This document shows positions 47,351-57,400 of a stretch of 64,000 nucleotides of DNA, one piece after another (within the stretch, counting starts at the first letter, position 1; each line of letters begins with the position of its first letter). This DNA is from Chthoniobacterales bacterium (GTDB taxonomy: Bacteria; Verrucomicrobiota; Verrucomicrobiia; Chthoniobacterales; UBA10450), in contig DATENU010000020.1 of the NCBI GenBank assembly GCA_035274845.1, forward strand, positions 186,001-250,000, given 5' to 3'. A program made the translations under genes and the position numbers. The notes under the pieces were generated by a model that searched no databases, was not told the origin of the DNA, and was given only the letters and a program-made list of their open reading frames with translations.

Positions 47351-49570
47351 CTACGGCGTCCCTCGATCGTAGATTTCAATAAGGCCGACACCAATGGAAT
47401 TGGTGTCCCCATACATCAGCGCAGTGTAAGGGCCTGGCGACAGCGTAGCAGCGATGGCCGCCTCGAGATTGCTACTCGGCGCCAAACCCGCCGCACTGAT
47501 TTCCGCTGCTTGAGCCGGAACATCCCGCCAGTCGTTATTCGCGATGAGGAGGGATCCATTGAGATCGCGCAGTTCCAGGGTGGGATTCGCCAGAGCGTTT
47601 GGCACCCCTGCCGCAGCGAGACTGGGACCAATTCCCCGCACCACAATCCGGTCCTCCCCGCTGTTACCGCCCAGAATGAAGCCCGCGATCACGATGTTGG
47701 AATTCGTCCCGACAAAGGCCCGCGTGCTGATATTAGCCAGCTTCGAGTCCACTGTCTGACTCAGGTCGTACACTTCTACCACGCCGATACCGGAAGTATT
47801 ATTCTTGCCTCTGATGACCGCGGTATAGAGGCCAGGACTCAAGGTCGCATCTATCGCTGATCCGAAATCATCGTAGGGCGCGAGGCCAGTGGCCAGGATC
47901 GCGGCAGCCTGGACAGGATCATCTCGCCAGTTGTCGTTTGTGATCGTAGGAAATGCACCCGGACCGTGCAGTTCCAACACCGGGTCATACAGCCGATCGA
48001 ACTTGACGTACATTGCCCCAATGGCCCGAAGAACCACGTGTTTGGGTGCGTTGCCGGTGATGATAAACCCACCAATGCCCACGTTATCACCGGTCTGCAC
48101 TCGCATCCGGCTGGAAAGGTTGAGGGCCTGGGCCGCCGGAGACGAGCTGGGTGTTGCAGTTGGAATCGGCGTGGTGGTTGGGGTTGGTGTGGGCGCGGGG
48201 GTGGCAGGGGGCGTTGGGGTCGGCGAAGGGGGCGTTGGGGTCGGCGAAGGGGGCGTTGGAGTCGGCGAAGCAGGAGTCGGGGTTGGCGAAGCGGGAGTTG
48301 GGGTCGAGGTCGGCGTGGGTGAGCTTTGCGCCGGGGCCACTGAGATAGGCAGAGCCCGCAACGTAGTATTGCCGCTGTCATCGGTGACGGTGAGGCGAAC
48401 GGAATAATTCCCCGGCGCCGGAAATGTCTTCGCCGGATTCTGCGCGATGGAAAACGTGCCGTCGTCGAAGGTCCATTGATACGCCACGATTGTTCCGTCA
48501 GGATCGGTGGCACTTGCCGTGAAGTTCACGCTCAGTGGAGGCGGGCCGCTCGAGACGCTCGCGCCAGCTGTTACCTGCGGCGGCTGGCCGGTAACAGTTC
48601 GCTTGAGAAACCAGGGGGCGGCGGTGGGATCGGTCTTGAAAAACGCGAGAAGGTGAGCGCCCACTTTCGGCACGCCTCCGCTCGCAGAAGGATGCGTAAA
48701 GTCGGACTCGAGATCGGAGCAGAGCCAGGTGAACCCATCGGAGCGCGGGGTAAGACCGTCAGCCCAGATATAAGGACCCCATAAGATCAGCGGCGCAACC
48801 ACGGCGCCCTTAGCAGGATCGAAATTAAGATTGCCTGCGCCGGTAATCTGATCCTCAATCGTCCACTTAACTGCGAAGCCGGTCTCATAGGCGAAGGGCT
48901 CCGGATTCAAGGCGGTCGGAGTATTCGTGTAAGCCCGTGAGCGCGGGGAAAGATAGGTGATCTTGATGTTAGGGAATTTCGTCTTGAGATTGCGCACGAT
49001 GATCTCAAGGTCGGCCTGCAACGCCTGCGCGTGCGCCGGGAACGCACCGTAGTTATTTGGACCTGCCAGTGCTTGCTTGAGCCAGGCCACTTGCACCTGC
49101 TGCGGCGCAACCCCGGCCGCTGCGAGACGCTGATTGACTATGCTCCACGTCGTCGCGTTCGGGTTGATCCAGGCCGGAGCGTCCTGGCCGCCTTGCGCGC
49201 CGTCTACGATAACCAGCTGCGGATTCTTCGCGGGATCAGCGTCGGCGCGCAGTTTGAAGTTCTGTGTGCCCTTGGTCGCGAATTCCTGCGTCGTGTTTGA
49301 CATGCCGATTGAAATCATGACGATCCTGCCATTGACCGAATCCGGATCGCCGGAGGCGTTCAATGGCTTGATCTGATCGGTGGCTATGGTGAGAGCAGCC
49401 GCAGCGTGCGCATTCGGAGGCGTATCGAAACCGGCTGGATACAGCCCTGCCGTGAAGCCTTGGTAACTACCGGGTCCCAAATCATTGAGCGGAATGGTGC
49501 CGGTGCTGGTAAGAGAACAGTCGGCGCGCAGAAGCGCAGGCCTTAGGACAAGCGCTGCGACAAACAACAT
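47351..49570 (-). CDS. Secreted PKD-domain protein with verrucomicrobial C-terminal repeat pair
   Basis: 739 aa. Signal peptide (MLFVAALVLRPALLRAD). An N-terminal domain (about 20-320) has VNGRIVMISIGMSNTTQEF and FTHPSASGG-like blocks that recall SGNH/GDSL-type esterases (possible Ser near MSN and late Asp/His), not certain. A PKD domain (about 325-405) shows VAYQWTFDDGTFS and VRLTVTDDSGNT. A (SPTPTP)n linker (about 413-480) follows. Two copies of a beta domain complete it: LSSRMRVQTGDNVGIGGFII and ANISTRAFVGTNSNIVIAGF, each ending GIGxxEVYD. The C-terminal half is shared with the 1573-aa gene. It is bracketed by duplicated esterase 3' ends, suggesting insertion. Confidence 0.82.
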   Translation of the reverse strand: MLFVAALVLRPALLRADCSLTSTGTIPLNDLGPGSYQGFTAGLYPAGFDTPPNAHAAAALTIATDQIKPLNASGDPDSVNGRIVMISIGMSNTTQEFATKGTQNFKLRADADPAKNPQLVIVDGAQGGQDAPAWINPNATTWSIVNQRLAAAGVAPQQVQVAWLKQALAGPNNYGAFPAHAQALQADLEIIVRNLKTKFPNIKITYLSPRSRAYTNTPTALNPEPFAYETGFAVKWTIEDQITGAGNLNFDPAKGAVVAPLILWGPYIWADGLTPRSDGFTWLCSDLESDFTHPSASGGVPKVGAHLLAFFKTDPTAAPWFLKRTVTGQPPQVTAGASVSSGPPPLSVNFTASATDPDGTIVAYQWTFDDGTFSIAQNPAKTFPAPGNYSVRLTVTDDSGNTTLRALPISVAPAQSSPTPTSTPTPASPTPTPASPTPTPPSPTPTPPSPTPTPPATPAPTPTPTTTPIPTATPSSSPAAQALNLSSRMRVQTGDNVGIGGFIITGNAPKHVVLRAIGAMYVKFDRLYDPVLELHGPGAFPTITNDNWRDDPVQAAAILATGLAPYDDFGSAIDATLSPGLYTAVIRGKNNTSGIGVVEVYDLSQTVDSKLANISTRAFVGTNSNIVIAGFILGGNSGEDRIVVRGIGPSLAAAGVPNALANPTLELRDLNGSLLIANNDWRDVPAQAAEISAAGLAPSSNLEAAIAATLSPGPYTALMYGDTNSIGVGLIEIYDRGTP

Positions 49571-49813
49571 GGCGCACCAACCTGCGCGGCGTGAAAGGCC
49601 CCTGACCGCTGGGACGGCCGGCGCGGCCCAGGCAATGAGGCGGGGAATCTCGGCAAGTGCTCGGATGCCCGGATCATGCCCGGGCCACCGCGAGAACGCA
49701 AGCCTTCAGGTCCGCCGAGCGCGGCGCCAGCGCGCTCTCGTCCTCTCATTGCAAATTGTCAGGAGATCGGATTGTAGGCCGTCTCGTGAGACGGCGTGTT
49801 TAACAATCAGCGG

Positions 49814-50542
49814 CTAAAAATGCTGGCCGACGTATTCCCACATCTGGTGGTGCCAATAGGGCCACTCGTGGCCGCCTTTCGGACCCCAGTCGTCGAGATG
49901 ATGAGGAATGCCGGCGTTCCGGAGGACTTCGGACATTTTGTAGGTGGGGCCGGGTTGTTCCCACGGGCCGCAGCCGGTGGCGAGATGGATGTCGCAGCTG
50001 GCGAGCTGCTCGCGAAACCAGGGATCATTCTGGTTCGCCATGTAGTCGACCGGGTTATTGAAGTAGAAGTTGTCGTCGTACATTCCGTCCATGGAATCGC
50101 GCAGATCGTAAACGCCGGAGAGGGCGTAGCAGCGCTTCACGCGGTCGGGGTGTTTGAAGAGAGTGTTGGCGGCGTGATAGGCCCCGAGCGAGGCGCCGTA
50201 GGTGGTGACCGGGACGGCGCTCTGGCATTGGTCGTAGATGAAAGGGATGACTTCGCTGGCCACGTAGTCGTCGTATTGCGCCTGGAGCCAGCTGCGATGG
50301 AAGGGGTGCGCGTTCTTGTTATTGAACGAATCGCTCTGGACGCCGTTGATGCAGAAGATCCTGATCCGGCCCTGGTCGAGATACGGGGAGAGGGTGCGGA
50401 TCATGCCCTGGCCTTCCTGTTCGTGTTCGTCCCCCATGCTGGTGGGGAAGGCAATGATGGGCAGGCCGTAATTGCCGTAGACGTTGATGCCCATGTCGCG
50501 GCTGAGGCGGTGGGAATACCAGCGGTGATGTTCGCGATGCAT
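49814..50542 (-). CDS. Alpha/beta-hydrolase esterase
   Basis: 242 aa. VYGNYGLPIIAFPTSMGDEH forms the first strand and oxyanion region. The nucleophile elbow TYGASLGAYHA gives S118. The acid is probably in the LSGVYDLRDSMDG segment, and the His in KGGHEWPYWHHQMWEY near the C terminus. The pattern matches the putative-esterase/PHB-depolymerase-like families that act on acyl esters or carbohydrate esters. ATG at 50542 (MHREHHRWYS) is preferred; the frame upstream reads repeat sequence. The 3' end is duplicated at 47253-47339. Confidence 0.88.
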   Translation of the reverse strand: MHREHHRWYSHRLSRDMGINVYGNYGLPIIAFPTSMGDEHEQEGQGMIRTLSPYLDQGRIRIFCINGVQSDSFNNKNAHPFHRSWLQAQYDDYVASEVIPFIYDQCQSAVPVTTYGASLGAYHAANTLFKHPDRVKRCYALSGVYDLRDSMDGMYDDNFYFNNPVDYMANQNDPWFREQLASCDIHLATGCGPWEQPGPTYKMSEVLRNAGIPHHLDDWGPKGGHEWPYWHHQMWEYVGQHF

Positions 50543-50683
50543 AATTCCGCGAAAATACCCGGTTCGCGGGAAGTGCCAATCCCAAATCCTAGATTCCAAT
50601 CGGTGTGGGGCGCGTGTCACACCCGCAGCGGGAGGGGAAGGCGGAATGATTCTGCGGGTGGAGACACCCACCGCTACAGCGAT

Positions 50684-50887
50684 TCAGTTTTTCGGGTCCG
50701 GCCGGCGGTCGCGGGTGGGCTCCCAGTTTTTGTCGGGGTTGAAGCGAATGACCATTTCGCTTTTTCCTTCACGAGGGGAATCGCCATCGGGAAATCATCG
50801 TTGCCCTACCGAGACAATCACGCGCCTGGAATTTTTGGGATCTGAACCGAGTGACAATTTTTCCTTTACGCTGGCCGCAAGCGCCAT
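50684..50887 (-). pseudogene. Possible small gene remnant with in-frame TGA
   Basis: In the gap 50543-50919 one minus frame reads MALAASVKEKLSLGSDPKNS, RRVIVSVGQR, TGA (50795-50797), then FPDGDSPREGKSEMVIRFNP followed by DKNWEPTRDRRPDPKN and stop. The part after TGA looks protein-like. No family recognised; it could be noise. The rest of the gap has a CGGGTGTCACACCC-type hairpin. Confidence 0.25.
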
Positions 50888-50919
50888 TGCCCGATGTTCG
50901 TTTCGACGGAACTCTTGGA

Positions 50920-53900
50920 TTACTGAACGCTGTAGACCTCGACGAGTCCGATACCGACGCCGCCGTTCTTCCCAGCAAGGATGGCCGTGAAGGCGCCGGG
51001 CGGCAGGGAAGTGTAGATACCGGATTCCTTCGGATCGGACGGCGCGAGCTGACTGGCAATGAGGGCCGCGGCAGAAACCGGATCGCTCTCCCAGTCGTCG
51101 TTTGTGATCAAGACAGTGCCATTGCTGTCGCGCAGCTCGATTGTCGGATCCGCGAGGACGCCGTTAAGACCGAACTGGCTGAGCGATGGGCCCATCCCGC
51201 GGACCACGACGTTGCCGTTGGCGGTGCTGCCGCCCAGGATGAACCCGGCGATAAGGACGTTGTTTCCGGATTGGACAAAGCCGCGGGTGCTGATGTTACC
51301 CAGGTGTGAATCGGAGCTGGCGCTCGCATCGTAAACTTCCACAACGCCGACGCCGGTAGTTCCATTCTTGCCGGTGAGGAGAGCGGTGTACGCTCCGGGT
51401 GCAAGGGTGACCACCATCGCAGATTCGCGATCGTCACCCGGTTGCAGGCCAGTGGCCTCGATCTCTGCGCGTTGCGTGTCCTTCCAATTATCGTTCGACT
51501 GGATCAGCAAGCCGTTGGAGCCGCGCAGTTCCAGGAACGGGTCGGCAAGGAAATTGGTGATGCCAGAACCGGCGAGGACCGGGCCCATTCCGCGGAGGAC
51601 GATCTTCTTCGGCGCGTTCCCGGTGATAATGAAGCCGCCGATCATAAGTTTGTCACCGGTGCCGACGTTGAGACGACTGGAGAGGTTCATCGGCCGAGCT
51701 GGCGCCGCCGTTGGGGTGGCCGTAGCAGTAGCGGTCGCGGAAGCCGTGGCAGTGGCGGTTGGGGTAGGGGAAGCCGTAGCAGTGGCCGTCGGTGTAGGTG
51801 TCGCCGTGGCCGTAGGCGTCGGTGAGATTACGGGCGTCGCGGTCGGAGTTGCGGAGGGGGTCGCAGTCGGCGTCGCGGTTGGGGTCGCAGTCGGACTAGC
51901 TGTGGCCGTGGGGGTAGCGGTTGCCGTAGCAGTTGCGGTTGGAGTCGCGGTGGCAGTTGCGGTCGGAGTCGCAGTGGCAGTTGCGGTTGGCGTCGCAGTG
52001 GCGGTTGCGGTTGGCGTCGTAGTGGCGGTTGCGGTCGGGGTCGCAGTGGCAGTTGCGGTCGGAGTCGCAGTGGCGGTTGCGGTTGGCGTCGCGGTCGGTG
52101 TTGCAGTCGGCGTCGCGGTCGGCGTTGCAGTTGGCGTCGCGGTCGGAGTCGCCGTTGGGGTTGCGGTTGGCGTTGCAGTTGGTGTTGCGGTCGGAGTCGC
52201 GGTCGGCGTCGCCGTCGGGGTGGCAGTTGGCGTCGCGGTAGGTGTAGCCGTGGGTGTCGCAGTCGGGGTAGCGGTTGGCGTCGCTGTCGCCGTTGCGGTC
52301 GGTGAGGGGGTTGGCGTTGGCGTTGGCGTGGGCGCCGCAACGGTCAGGACGACGCTGTTCGCGTTATAAGTAATGGTGAAATCGGTGCCATCAATGTTGA
52401 TAGAAGAGCCTTGCGCGAACGTGCCGGTGAGCACGTCGGTGCTTTGAATGATGGCGAACTGTTGTCCGGGTGTGGGCGTGAAGCCGTTGATGAGCGTGCC
52501 GCTGAGGGTAGTGACACCGGCCCCGAGACTAACGGTCCCAGTAACTTGCAGCTGATCATATCCGGTGCCGAAATTCACGCCGCCGATTTCGATGGTGAAA
52601 GTCGTTGCCGTGTTGAAGGTCACATTGCCGGCGGAAGTCAGCACGCCGGCGCTGTTTCCTGGGGCCACGGATCCATTGGTCGCGATAATGCCGCCGACTG
52701 TGCCGGAGCCGCCCAGCGTCCCCCCGTTAACATTCATCAAACTGCCGGAAGTGTTGCCGTTTATCAGCAAAGTCCCGGCGTTAATCGTCGTGATGCCGGT
52801 GTACGTATTCGAGGCGTTGCTGAGAGTCAGGATGCCGGGGCCATTTTTCACAAGGCCGCCCGCGCCGCTTATTTGCCCCGTCCAAATGGAACTAAGGCCG
52901 CTGCCAATGTTGGCGCCGACGCTTCCACTCCCCGCGATCGGAATGCTGCCGCTTGGGGGGTTGATATTATACCCGACTCCGTTGAGGACGAAATTGTTGT
53001 TGATGGTCGAATTATCCAGCGGGGTGAGGAAGGCCAGCCCGCTCGTGTTCGAATTGTTCGTCGAGATCAAGCCGGTGGGCAGCGCTCCGGAGGTGTAGGC
53101 GATGAAACTATTGTTGTTCGTGCCATTAATGATAAGCGGGGCTGTGGCGCCTGGTGTGCCATTGAAGGTCACCTGGGTGTTGTTCCCTGTTTCGCCGAGC
53201 CAGAAGCCACCAGCGTTGCTGTAGTTACCCGAGAACGTCATGCGCCCGTTGACGACGCGAATGGAGGAGGGACCGGAGATGTTACCCATGAAATTGGTGG
53301 ACCCGGTTCCGGTGGCGCCGCCGCCTTGGATCCGGAATGGGGTGTTCACCGTGATATTACCGGTGAGGGTTTGAGAACCAGTGGTATTATTCAGGGGACT
53401 CAGCCCGGCCATGAAAGAGTTGCCAAGCGCTACACCGACGTTGGCCTGAGTGCCGTTATTAACGATAATGTCACGACCGATGGTGGCGTTGGCGCCTGCG
53501 CCCGAGATACTGAGGCTGGGAACTGCACCCACCATATCGGGGTCGTTGGCTGAGACGCCCAGGGTAATCGCTCCCTGACCAGCGAGCGTCTGGCTGATGT
53601 TAATATTAAAAGCCCCCTCGCGAACTTCGATCGAGCCACCGAAGGTGTTCGTAGCCAGGGCGATCGTTCCTATGGTGTTCTCTGTGATCGTTCCAGCAAG
53701 TCCGGACAAGTCGCCGCTCAGGGTAAGCGTGCCGGTGGAATTTAGTAAGCCAGCGCTGCCGGTGATGGCGCTACTCACGGTATTGGTGCCAAAGAAGGTG
53801 CCGGGGGCGGAGCCGAAGGCAATCGTTCCGCCAGTGTAGGTGCCTGTGCCGCCAGTGCTCAGGACCATTCCGGAATTGATTCCCAGAGTGACACCGCCTC

Positions 53901-55641
53901 CAAGCGTGAGAGCAAAGGAGGTGGTGCCGCGCTTTAGGGCGTTGATATTCACCGAAGAACTAACCGTGGCGGCCGCGGTCACCGAAACGTTCGTTCCGGA
54001 TGTGCTGAAGTCAGTAGAATAACCGGTGTAAGGCGTGAGTCCGGTCGCGCCGTTGTAAGTAAGGAAGTCAGTCGTCTGGACAATGCGCGGCAAGATGCCG
54101 GTCGCGTCCACGGGGGGAAGGGTGCCGTTCACAAAAACCTTGTCGTTAACGGCAAGGCTGGTCGAGCTCAGGGTGAGGGTCGATCGCGCCGCCACGGTGA
54201 GATCGCTCGCAATGGTAAAGGTGGCTGTGCCAGTCCCACCGGTATTTATCGTAAAGACATTGTTTCCGCCGAGCACGCTGACGCTGCCGATCGTCTCGGA
54301 GGCAGCGACATTATTTTGCCCCCGGTAAGTAAAGTTGGCGTCGCGTAGCTGAAGCGCGACGTTGTCCGCCAAACGATTGTTATTCTGCGCCCCAGGAATT
54401 GTCGGAGAAAAGTTCCCGGCTCCGCCGATGGACGCGTTATTCTCAATTTGGAAGGTGGCGCCGGAGAATACCTGGATCGTGGTGGCTGAAAGATAAGAGC
54501 CGTTGGCGCCTTGGAGCGAAAGTGCGCCCTGACCGGTATTTCCAATCACTTCAACCGAAGTAGAAGCATTCGTGCCAGTGACGGCGCTGAAACCGCCACC
54601 GATTCGAGTCGATCCGGTGTAGGTATTGTTGCCGAACAGGCCGATCCCATCGCCGGGGGCCATAACGCCGTTCTGATTGTAACTCAGCGTCTTGAGGAGC
54701 GAACCGTTGGAAAGAACCCCCATCAGTTGCAGCGCTCCCCACTGATTCTGGGTTACGGCGTTTGAGACGCGGATGATCTGGGTGCCGCCGCCGAAATCCA
54801 GGTTGGGAGCGATCGTGTTGCTGCCGACACTGAAGTTAAACACATTTCCCAGAACATTGATCTCGCCGGTGACGCGCAGGGTCCCGGTGCCGGTAATACC
54901 AAGACCGGCCGTGTTAGTGGCCGGATTAAAGGCGAAGAAATCCGTGTCGTTATAAAAGGTGATCGAGCCCAGGGTGATGTTCAGGGCGCCAAAATCAAAC
55001 AGGCCATCGGAAATGCCGAGACGCGTGGTCGCGGGCAGAACGCTGGTGTTCATAATCTGGGTAGTGCCACTGTACTGGGTCGGAGTTTGGCTGCTGATTC
55101 CTCCCGCGTAAATGTCGACGGGGAGAATGTTAGTCGCGCTGGTAAGGGATAAGCCGAAGCCGCTAAAAGTAAGAGGCCCGGCCAACTGCAAGATTCCCTG
55201 GCCCGCCTTCGTCAGGCCAAACGAGCTGTTGATTGGCGTGTTGATCGTGGCGGTGAGACCGGTATCCACGAAGGCTTTCCTGGTGCCAAGCGAACTGGTG
55301 CCACTGACGAAGTTGAGCGGGCCGGAGCCATTCAGGACATAGCCGCCCGCGATTAAGCCAATACTGTTGACGTTGATCGGCAAAGCGACGCTGACCGTAC
55401 CGACGCCGGTCGAGCCGAAGATCGCGCCGTCTCCGTTCGCGTTATTCCAGATGCCCGAAGACCAGTTCATGTCGGTGGTGTTCCAGAGAAAATTTCCCTG
55501 GCCATTGTTCCAGGTTACATCAGCGGCGCGGAGCGGAGCGACGATAACGCAGAGAAGCGCGAGCGTGAGTAAAAAGAAGAAGCGCGAGGTGCGCTTACGG
55601 GAACGAATTGACGACAATACGGCTGTGGGAGACGCGTTCAT
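50920..55641 (-). CDS. Giant secreted autotransporter-repeat protein with minisatellite linker
   Basis: 1573 aa from ATG 55641. Signal peptide ([20 protein letters not shown], then LRA-A). About 1060 residues of beta-helix-type sequence carry autotransporter-associated repeats ([45 protein letters not shown]). A Pro/Thr/Ala linker (about 1100-1310) is encoded by a DNA minisatellite. Then comes the same C-terminal domain pair as in the 739-aa protein ([20 protein letters not shown] ... [20 protein letters not shown]). There is no beta-barrel translocator at the C terminus, so the end pair may serve as a surface-anchoring or sorting domain (inference). The frame continues 46 codons upstream, but the signal peptide fixes the start. 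Confidence 0.85.
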   Translation of the reverse strand: MNASPTAVLSSIRSRKRTSRFFFLLTLALLCVIVAPLRAADVTWNNGQGNFLWNTTDMNWSSGIWNNANGDGAIFGSTGVGTVSVALPINVNSIGLIAGGYVLNGSGPLNFVSGTSSLGTRKAFVDTGLTATINTPINSSFGLTKAGQGILQLAGPLTFSGFGLSLTSATNILPVDIYAGGISSQTPTQYSGTTQIMNTSVLPATTRLGISDGLFDFGALNITLGSITFYNDTDFFAFNPATNTAGLGITGTGTLRVTGEINVLGNVFNFSVGSNTIAPNLDFGGGTQIIRVSNAVTQNQWGALQLMGVLSNGSLLKTLSYNQNGVMAPGDGIGLFGNNTYTGSTRIGGGFSAVTGTNASTSVEVIGNTGQGALSLQGANGSYLSATTIQVFSGATFQIENNASIGGAGNFSPTIPGAQNNNRLADNVALQLRDANFTYRGQNNVAASETIGSVSVLGGNNVFTINTGGTGTATFTIASDLTVAARSTLTLSSTSLAVNDKVFVNGTLPPVDATGILPRIVQTTDFLTYNGATGLTPYTGYSTDFSTSGTNVSVTAAATVSSSVNINALKRGTTSFALTLGGGVTLGINSGMVLSTGGTGTYTGGTIAFGSAPGTFFGTNTVSSAITGSAGLLNSTGTLTLSGDLSGLAGTITENTIGTIALATNTFGGSIEVREGAFNINISQTLAGQGAITLGVSANDPDMVGAVPSLSISGAGANATIGRDIIVNNGTQANVGVALGNSFMAGLSPLNNTTGSQTLTGNITVNTPFRIQGGGATGTGSTNFMGNISGPSSIRVVNGRMTFSGNYSNAGGFWLGETGNNTQVTFNGTPGATAPLIINGTNNNSFIAYTSGALPTGLISTNNSNTSGLAFLTPLDNSTINNNFVLNGVGYNINPPSGSIPIAGSGSVGANIGSGLSSIWTGQISGAGGLVKNGPGILTLSNASNTYTGITTINAGTLLINGNTSGSLMNVNGGTLGGSGTVGGIIATNGSVAPGNSAGVLTSAGNVTFNTATTFTIEIGGVNFGTGYDQLQVTGTVSLGAGVTTLSGTLINGFTPTPGQQFAIIQSTDVLTGTFAQGSSINIDGTDFTITYNANSVVLTVAAPTPTPTPTPSPTATATATPTATPTATPTATPTATPTATPTATPTATPTATPTATPTATPTATPTATPTATPTATPTATPTATPTATATATPTATATATPTATATTTPTATATATPTATATATPTATATATPTATATATATPTATASPTATPTATPTATPSATPTATPVISPTPTATATPTPTATATASPTPTATATASATATATATPTAAPARPMNLSSRLNVGTGDKLMIGGFIITGNAPKKIVLRGMGPVLAGSGITNFLADPFLELRGSNGLLIQSNDNWKDTQRAEIEATGLQPGDDRESAMVVTLAPGAYTALLTGKNGTTGVGVVEVYDASASSDSHLGNISTRGFVQSGNNVLIAGFILGGSTANGNVVVRGMGPSLSQFGLNGVLADPTIELRDSNGTVLITNDDWESDPVSAAALIASQLAPSDPKESGIYTSLPPGAFTAILAGKNGGVGIGLVEVYSVQ
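51715..52335. repeat. Coding minisatellite (GTCGGCGTCGCG/GTTGCGGT-type units)
   Basis: About 620 bp of imperfect 6-, 12- and 18-bp units (GTCGGAGTCGCGGTGGCAGT and variants) encoding [20 protein letters not shown] on the minus strand. Such a tract should vary in length by slippage without breaking the frame. It is also where assembly errors would concentrate. Confidence 0.92.
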
Positions 55642-55844
55642 GGCCGCGATTGTGCACGGTTCGCGCCGCGTCCGAAATGGGACCTTAGTCTTATCTAATT
55701 CCGTTAACCTACGGAATAGTAATCCATTCGTTAGGCAAAGTTGCGGGACAGATTCGATTTGGCGGACGGGATTGTTCATTTCGCTTCGGTGATTGGGAAG
55801 CGGGAGATTTCATCATATCGCCGAGCCTGCATTCACTATCTGGA

Positions 55845-55933
55845 GTGCATTGCGCGGCGGAGTGATGCGCTGCGCAGCGCCCTGCAGTTCTGGGATGTAT
55901 TGCGCGGCGCAACGATGCGCTGCGCCGGCCCCG
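55845..55933. repeat. Short GCGCGGCG...GATGCGCTGCGC repeats
   Basis: Two diverged direct copies, ATTGCGCGGCGGAGTGATGC and ATTGCGCGGCGCAACGATGC, each followed by GCTGCGC, upstream of the giant secreted gene and downstream of the next gene. No gene seen. Confidence 0.6.
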
Positions 55934-56302
55934 CTAGCGACGCAAATCAGCGCCCCGCATGAAAGCGAGTTCTTCCTGGATATGGTCGAGGAGCCAGTCG
56001 TCCGGTTTGAGGCACTTCTTGGCGACCTTTTCCACCTGGGTTGCGGCGTCGAAATGCAATTGCAGATTGACGCCTTTCCAGCCCTGCTTGCGCAGGGTGA
56101 CGAGGCTCTCGATCGCGCGGCGTTGCTGCTGCCAGCTCGCATTGGCAAAAGCCTTGGCGATCGGGCGCTTGGGAAGATAAAGCAGGTCGGTAAAACAGAG
56201 CGACACAAAGTAAGCGGAAAGACTTCGGAAATCTCGGACGCGATCATTGAGAAGTTGTTCCAGTTCGGCCGGGACATTGACCGTGTGGCGAGTTGTCTTC
56301 AT
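55934..56302 (-). CDS. Small hypothetical protein with RHH-like N terminus
   Basis: 122 aa. MKTTRHTVNVPAELEQLLND resembles the strand-helix start of ribbon-helix-helix DNA-binding proteins. The rest is helical and basic, and contains KGVNLQLHFDAATQVEKVAK. It could be an antitoxin-like or regulatory protein, but no toxin gene is adjacent. Evidence is weak beyond a well-formed frame. Confidence 0.5.
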   Translation of the reverse strand: MKTTRHTVNVPAELEQLLNDRVRDFRSLSAYFVSLCFTDLLYLPKRPIAKAFANASWQQQRRAIESLVTLRKQGWKGVNLQLHFDAATQVEKVAKKCLKPDDWLLDHIQEELAFMRGADLRR

Positions 56303-56450
56303 AGGTCACAATTTTGCCCCGGACGCGGGCTTCTTGTAAAGCGTGCGACGAAGACTGGTGACGTGGACCGTGGGCCCCCCGCGAGCGAGGACTTTCCCGA
56401 AAGGACTATGTCAGATCACGGGATACCCAGTTAAAGGTCGAGTCGGTCAC

Positions 56451-57284
56451 ATGCCTTTTGCCGAACATCGCCCGACCCGCAGCCAGCCGGCGTGGAAGCA
56501 TCGGCTCTACTCGATCATCTTCGAGAGCGACACGCGGGCGGGAAGAGCATTCGACATTGGGCTGCTGATCGCGATTGGAGTCAGCATCACGGTGGTGATG
56601 CTGGAAAGCGTGGAGTTCATCTGGACCGCCCACGCTGTTCTGCTGCGCAGCCTGGAATGGGCCTGCACCATCCTTTTCACTCTTGAGTACGCGGCGCGCC
56701 TGGCCTGTGTGCGGCGTCCCCTGCGTTATGTCTGGAGTTTCTACGGGGTCATTGACCTGTTCGCGTTTCTCCCGAGTTACATCAATCTCTTTATCCCGAC
56801 CGCGAATTTCCTTCTGATGGTCCGGGTCCTCCGGCTCCTGCGCATCTTTCGAATTCTCAAGCTCTCGGAGTTCATGGAAGAGAGCGAGACACTCATGGCC
56901 GCGCTCTACTCCAGCCGGCGCAAGATCGCCGTTTTCATCTCCACCGTGCTGGCGGTCGTTCTCATCATGGGCACGATCATGTATCTGGTCGAAGGTCCGG
57001 AGAATGGTTTTGAAAGCATTCCTCGCGGGGTTTATTGGTCGATTGTCACGATCACGACCGTTGGCTACGGAGACGTGACGCCGCACACGGTGCTCGGGCG
57101 CACTCTGGCCTGTTTCCTCATGATTATGGGCTACGGCATCATCGCTGTGCCTACCGGCATTTTTGCCGTGGAACTGCGCGAAGCCGCCAAAGCGAAGGAA
57201 GGACCAGCGTGTTCGGCCTGTGGGACAGTTGAAACGGATCGCGAGGCGCGTTTCTGCCGGCGCTGCGGGAGGGCGCTGGGGTAG
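56451..57284 (+). CDS. Voltage-gated-type potassium channel with C-terminal zinc ribbon
   Basis: 277 aa. Six transmembrane segments: S1-S3 lie between residues 30 and 125. S4 carries regularly spaced arginines (MVRVLRLLRIFRILKLSEF). S5, the pore helix and the selectivity filter TITTVGYGDVTP (about 201-212) follow, then S6 (ACFLMIMGYGIIAVPTGIFA). The cytoplasmic tail ends in a zinc ribbon, CSACGTVETDREARFCRRCG, with four cysteines near 255-273. Opens to K+ in response to voltage; the ribbon could sense metal or redox state or bind a partner. ATG at 56451. Confidence 0.93.
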   Translation: MPFAEHRPTRSQPAWKHRLYSIIFESDTRAGRAFDIGLLIAIGVSITVVMLESVEFIWTAHAVLLRSLEWACTILFTLEYAARLACVRRPLRYVWSFYGVIDLFAFLPSYINLFIPTANFLLMVRVLRLLRIFRILKLSEFMEESETLMAALYSSRRKIAVFISTVLAVVLIMGTIMYLVEGPENGFESIPRGVYWSIVTITTVGYGDVTPHTVLGRTLACFLMIMGYGIIAVPTGIFAVELREAAKAKEGPACSACGTVETDREARFCRRCGRALG

Positions 57285-57400
57285 GGCAAGCAGGCTGGAG
57301 TAATGGAGTGGTGGAGTGATGGGCTCGGGATTGGCCGGCGACTGATCGGTTGGCAATAAGAACCGTCGTCTGGAAGGCCCGCTCCGGCGAGCCCGCCGAA

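Noticed and set aside
51715-52335. Possible CRISPR array
   Set aside because: Units are 6-18 bp without unique spacers and keep one reading frame; it is a coding minisatellite. No cas gene in the window.
51368-52369. 333-codon + frame reading VAVGVAVG repeats
   Set aside because: Translation of the minisatellite complement; the minus-strand frame continues into structured domains and is the real gene.
52411-53553. 380-codon + frame opposite the giant secreted protein
   Set aside because: Antisense shadow of a repetitive beta-helix gene.
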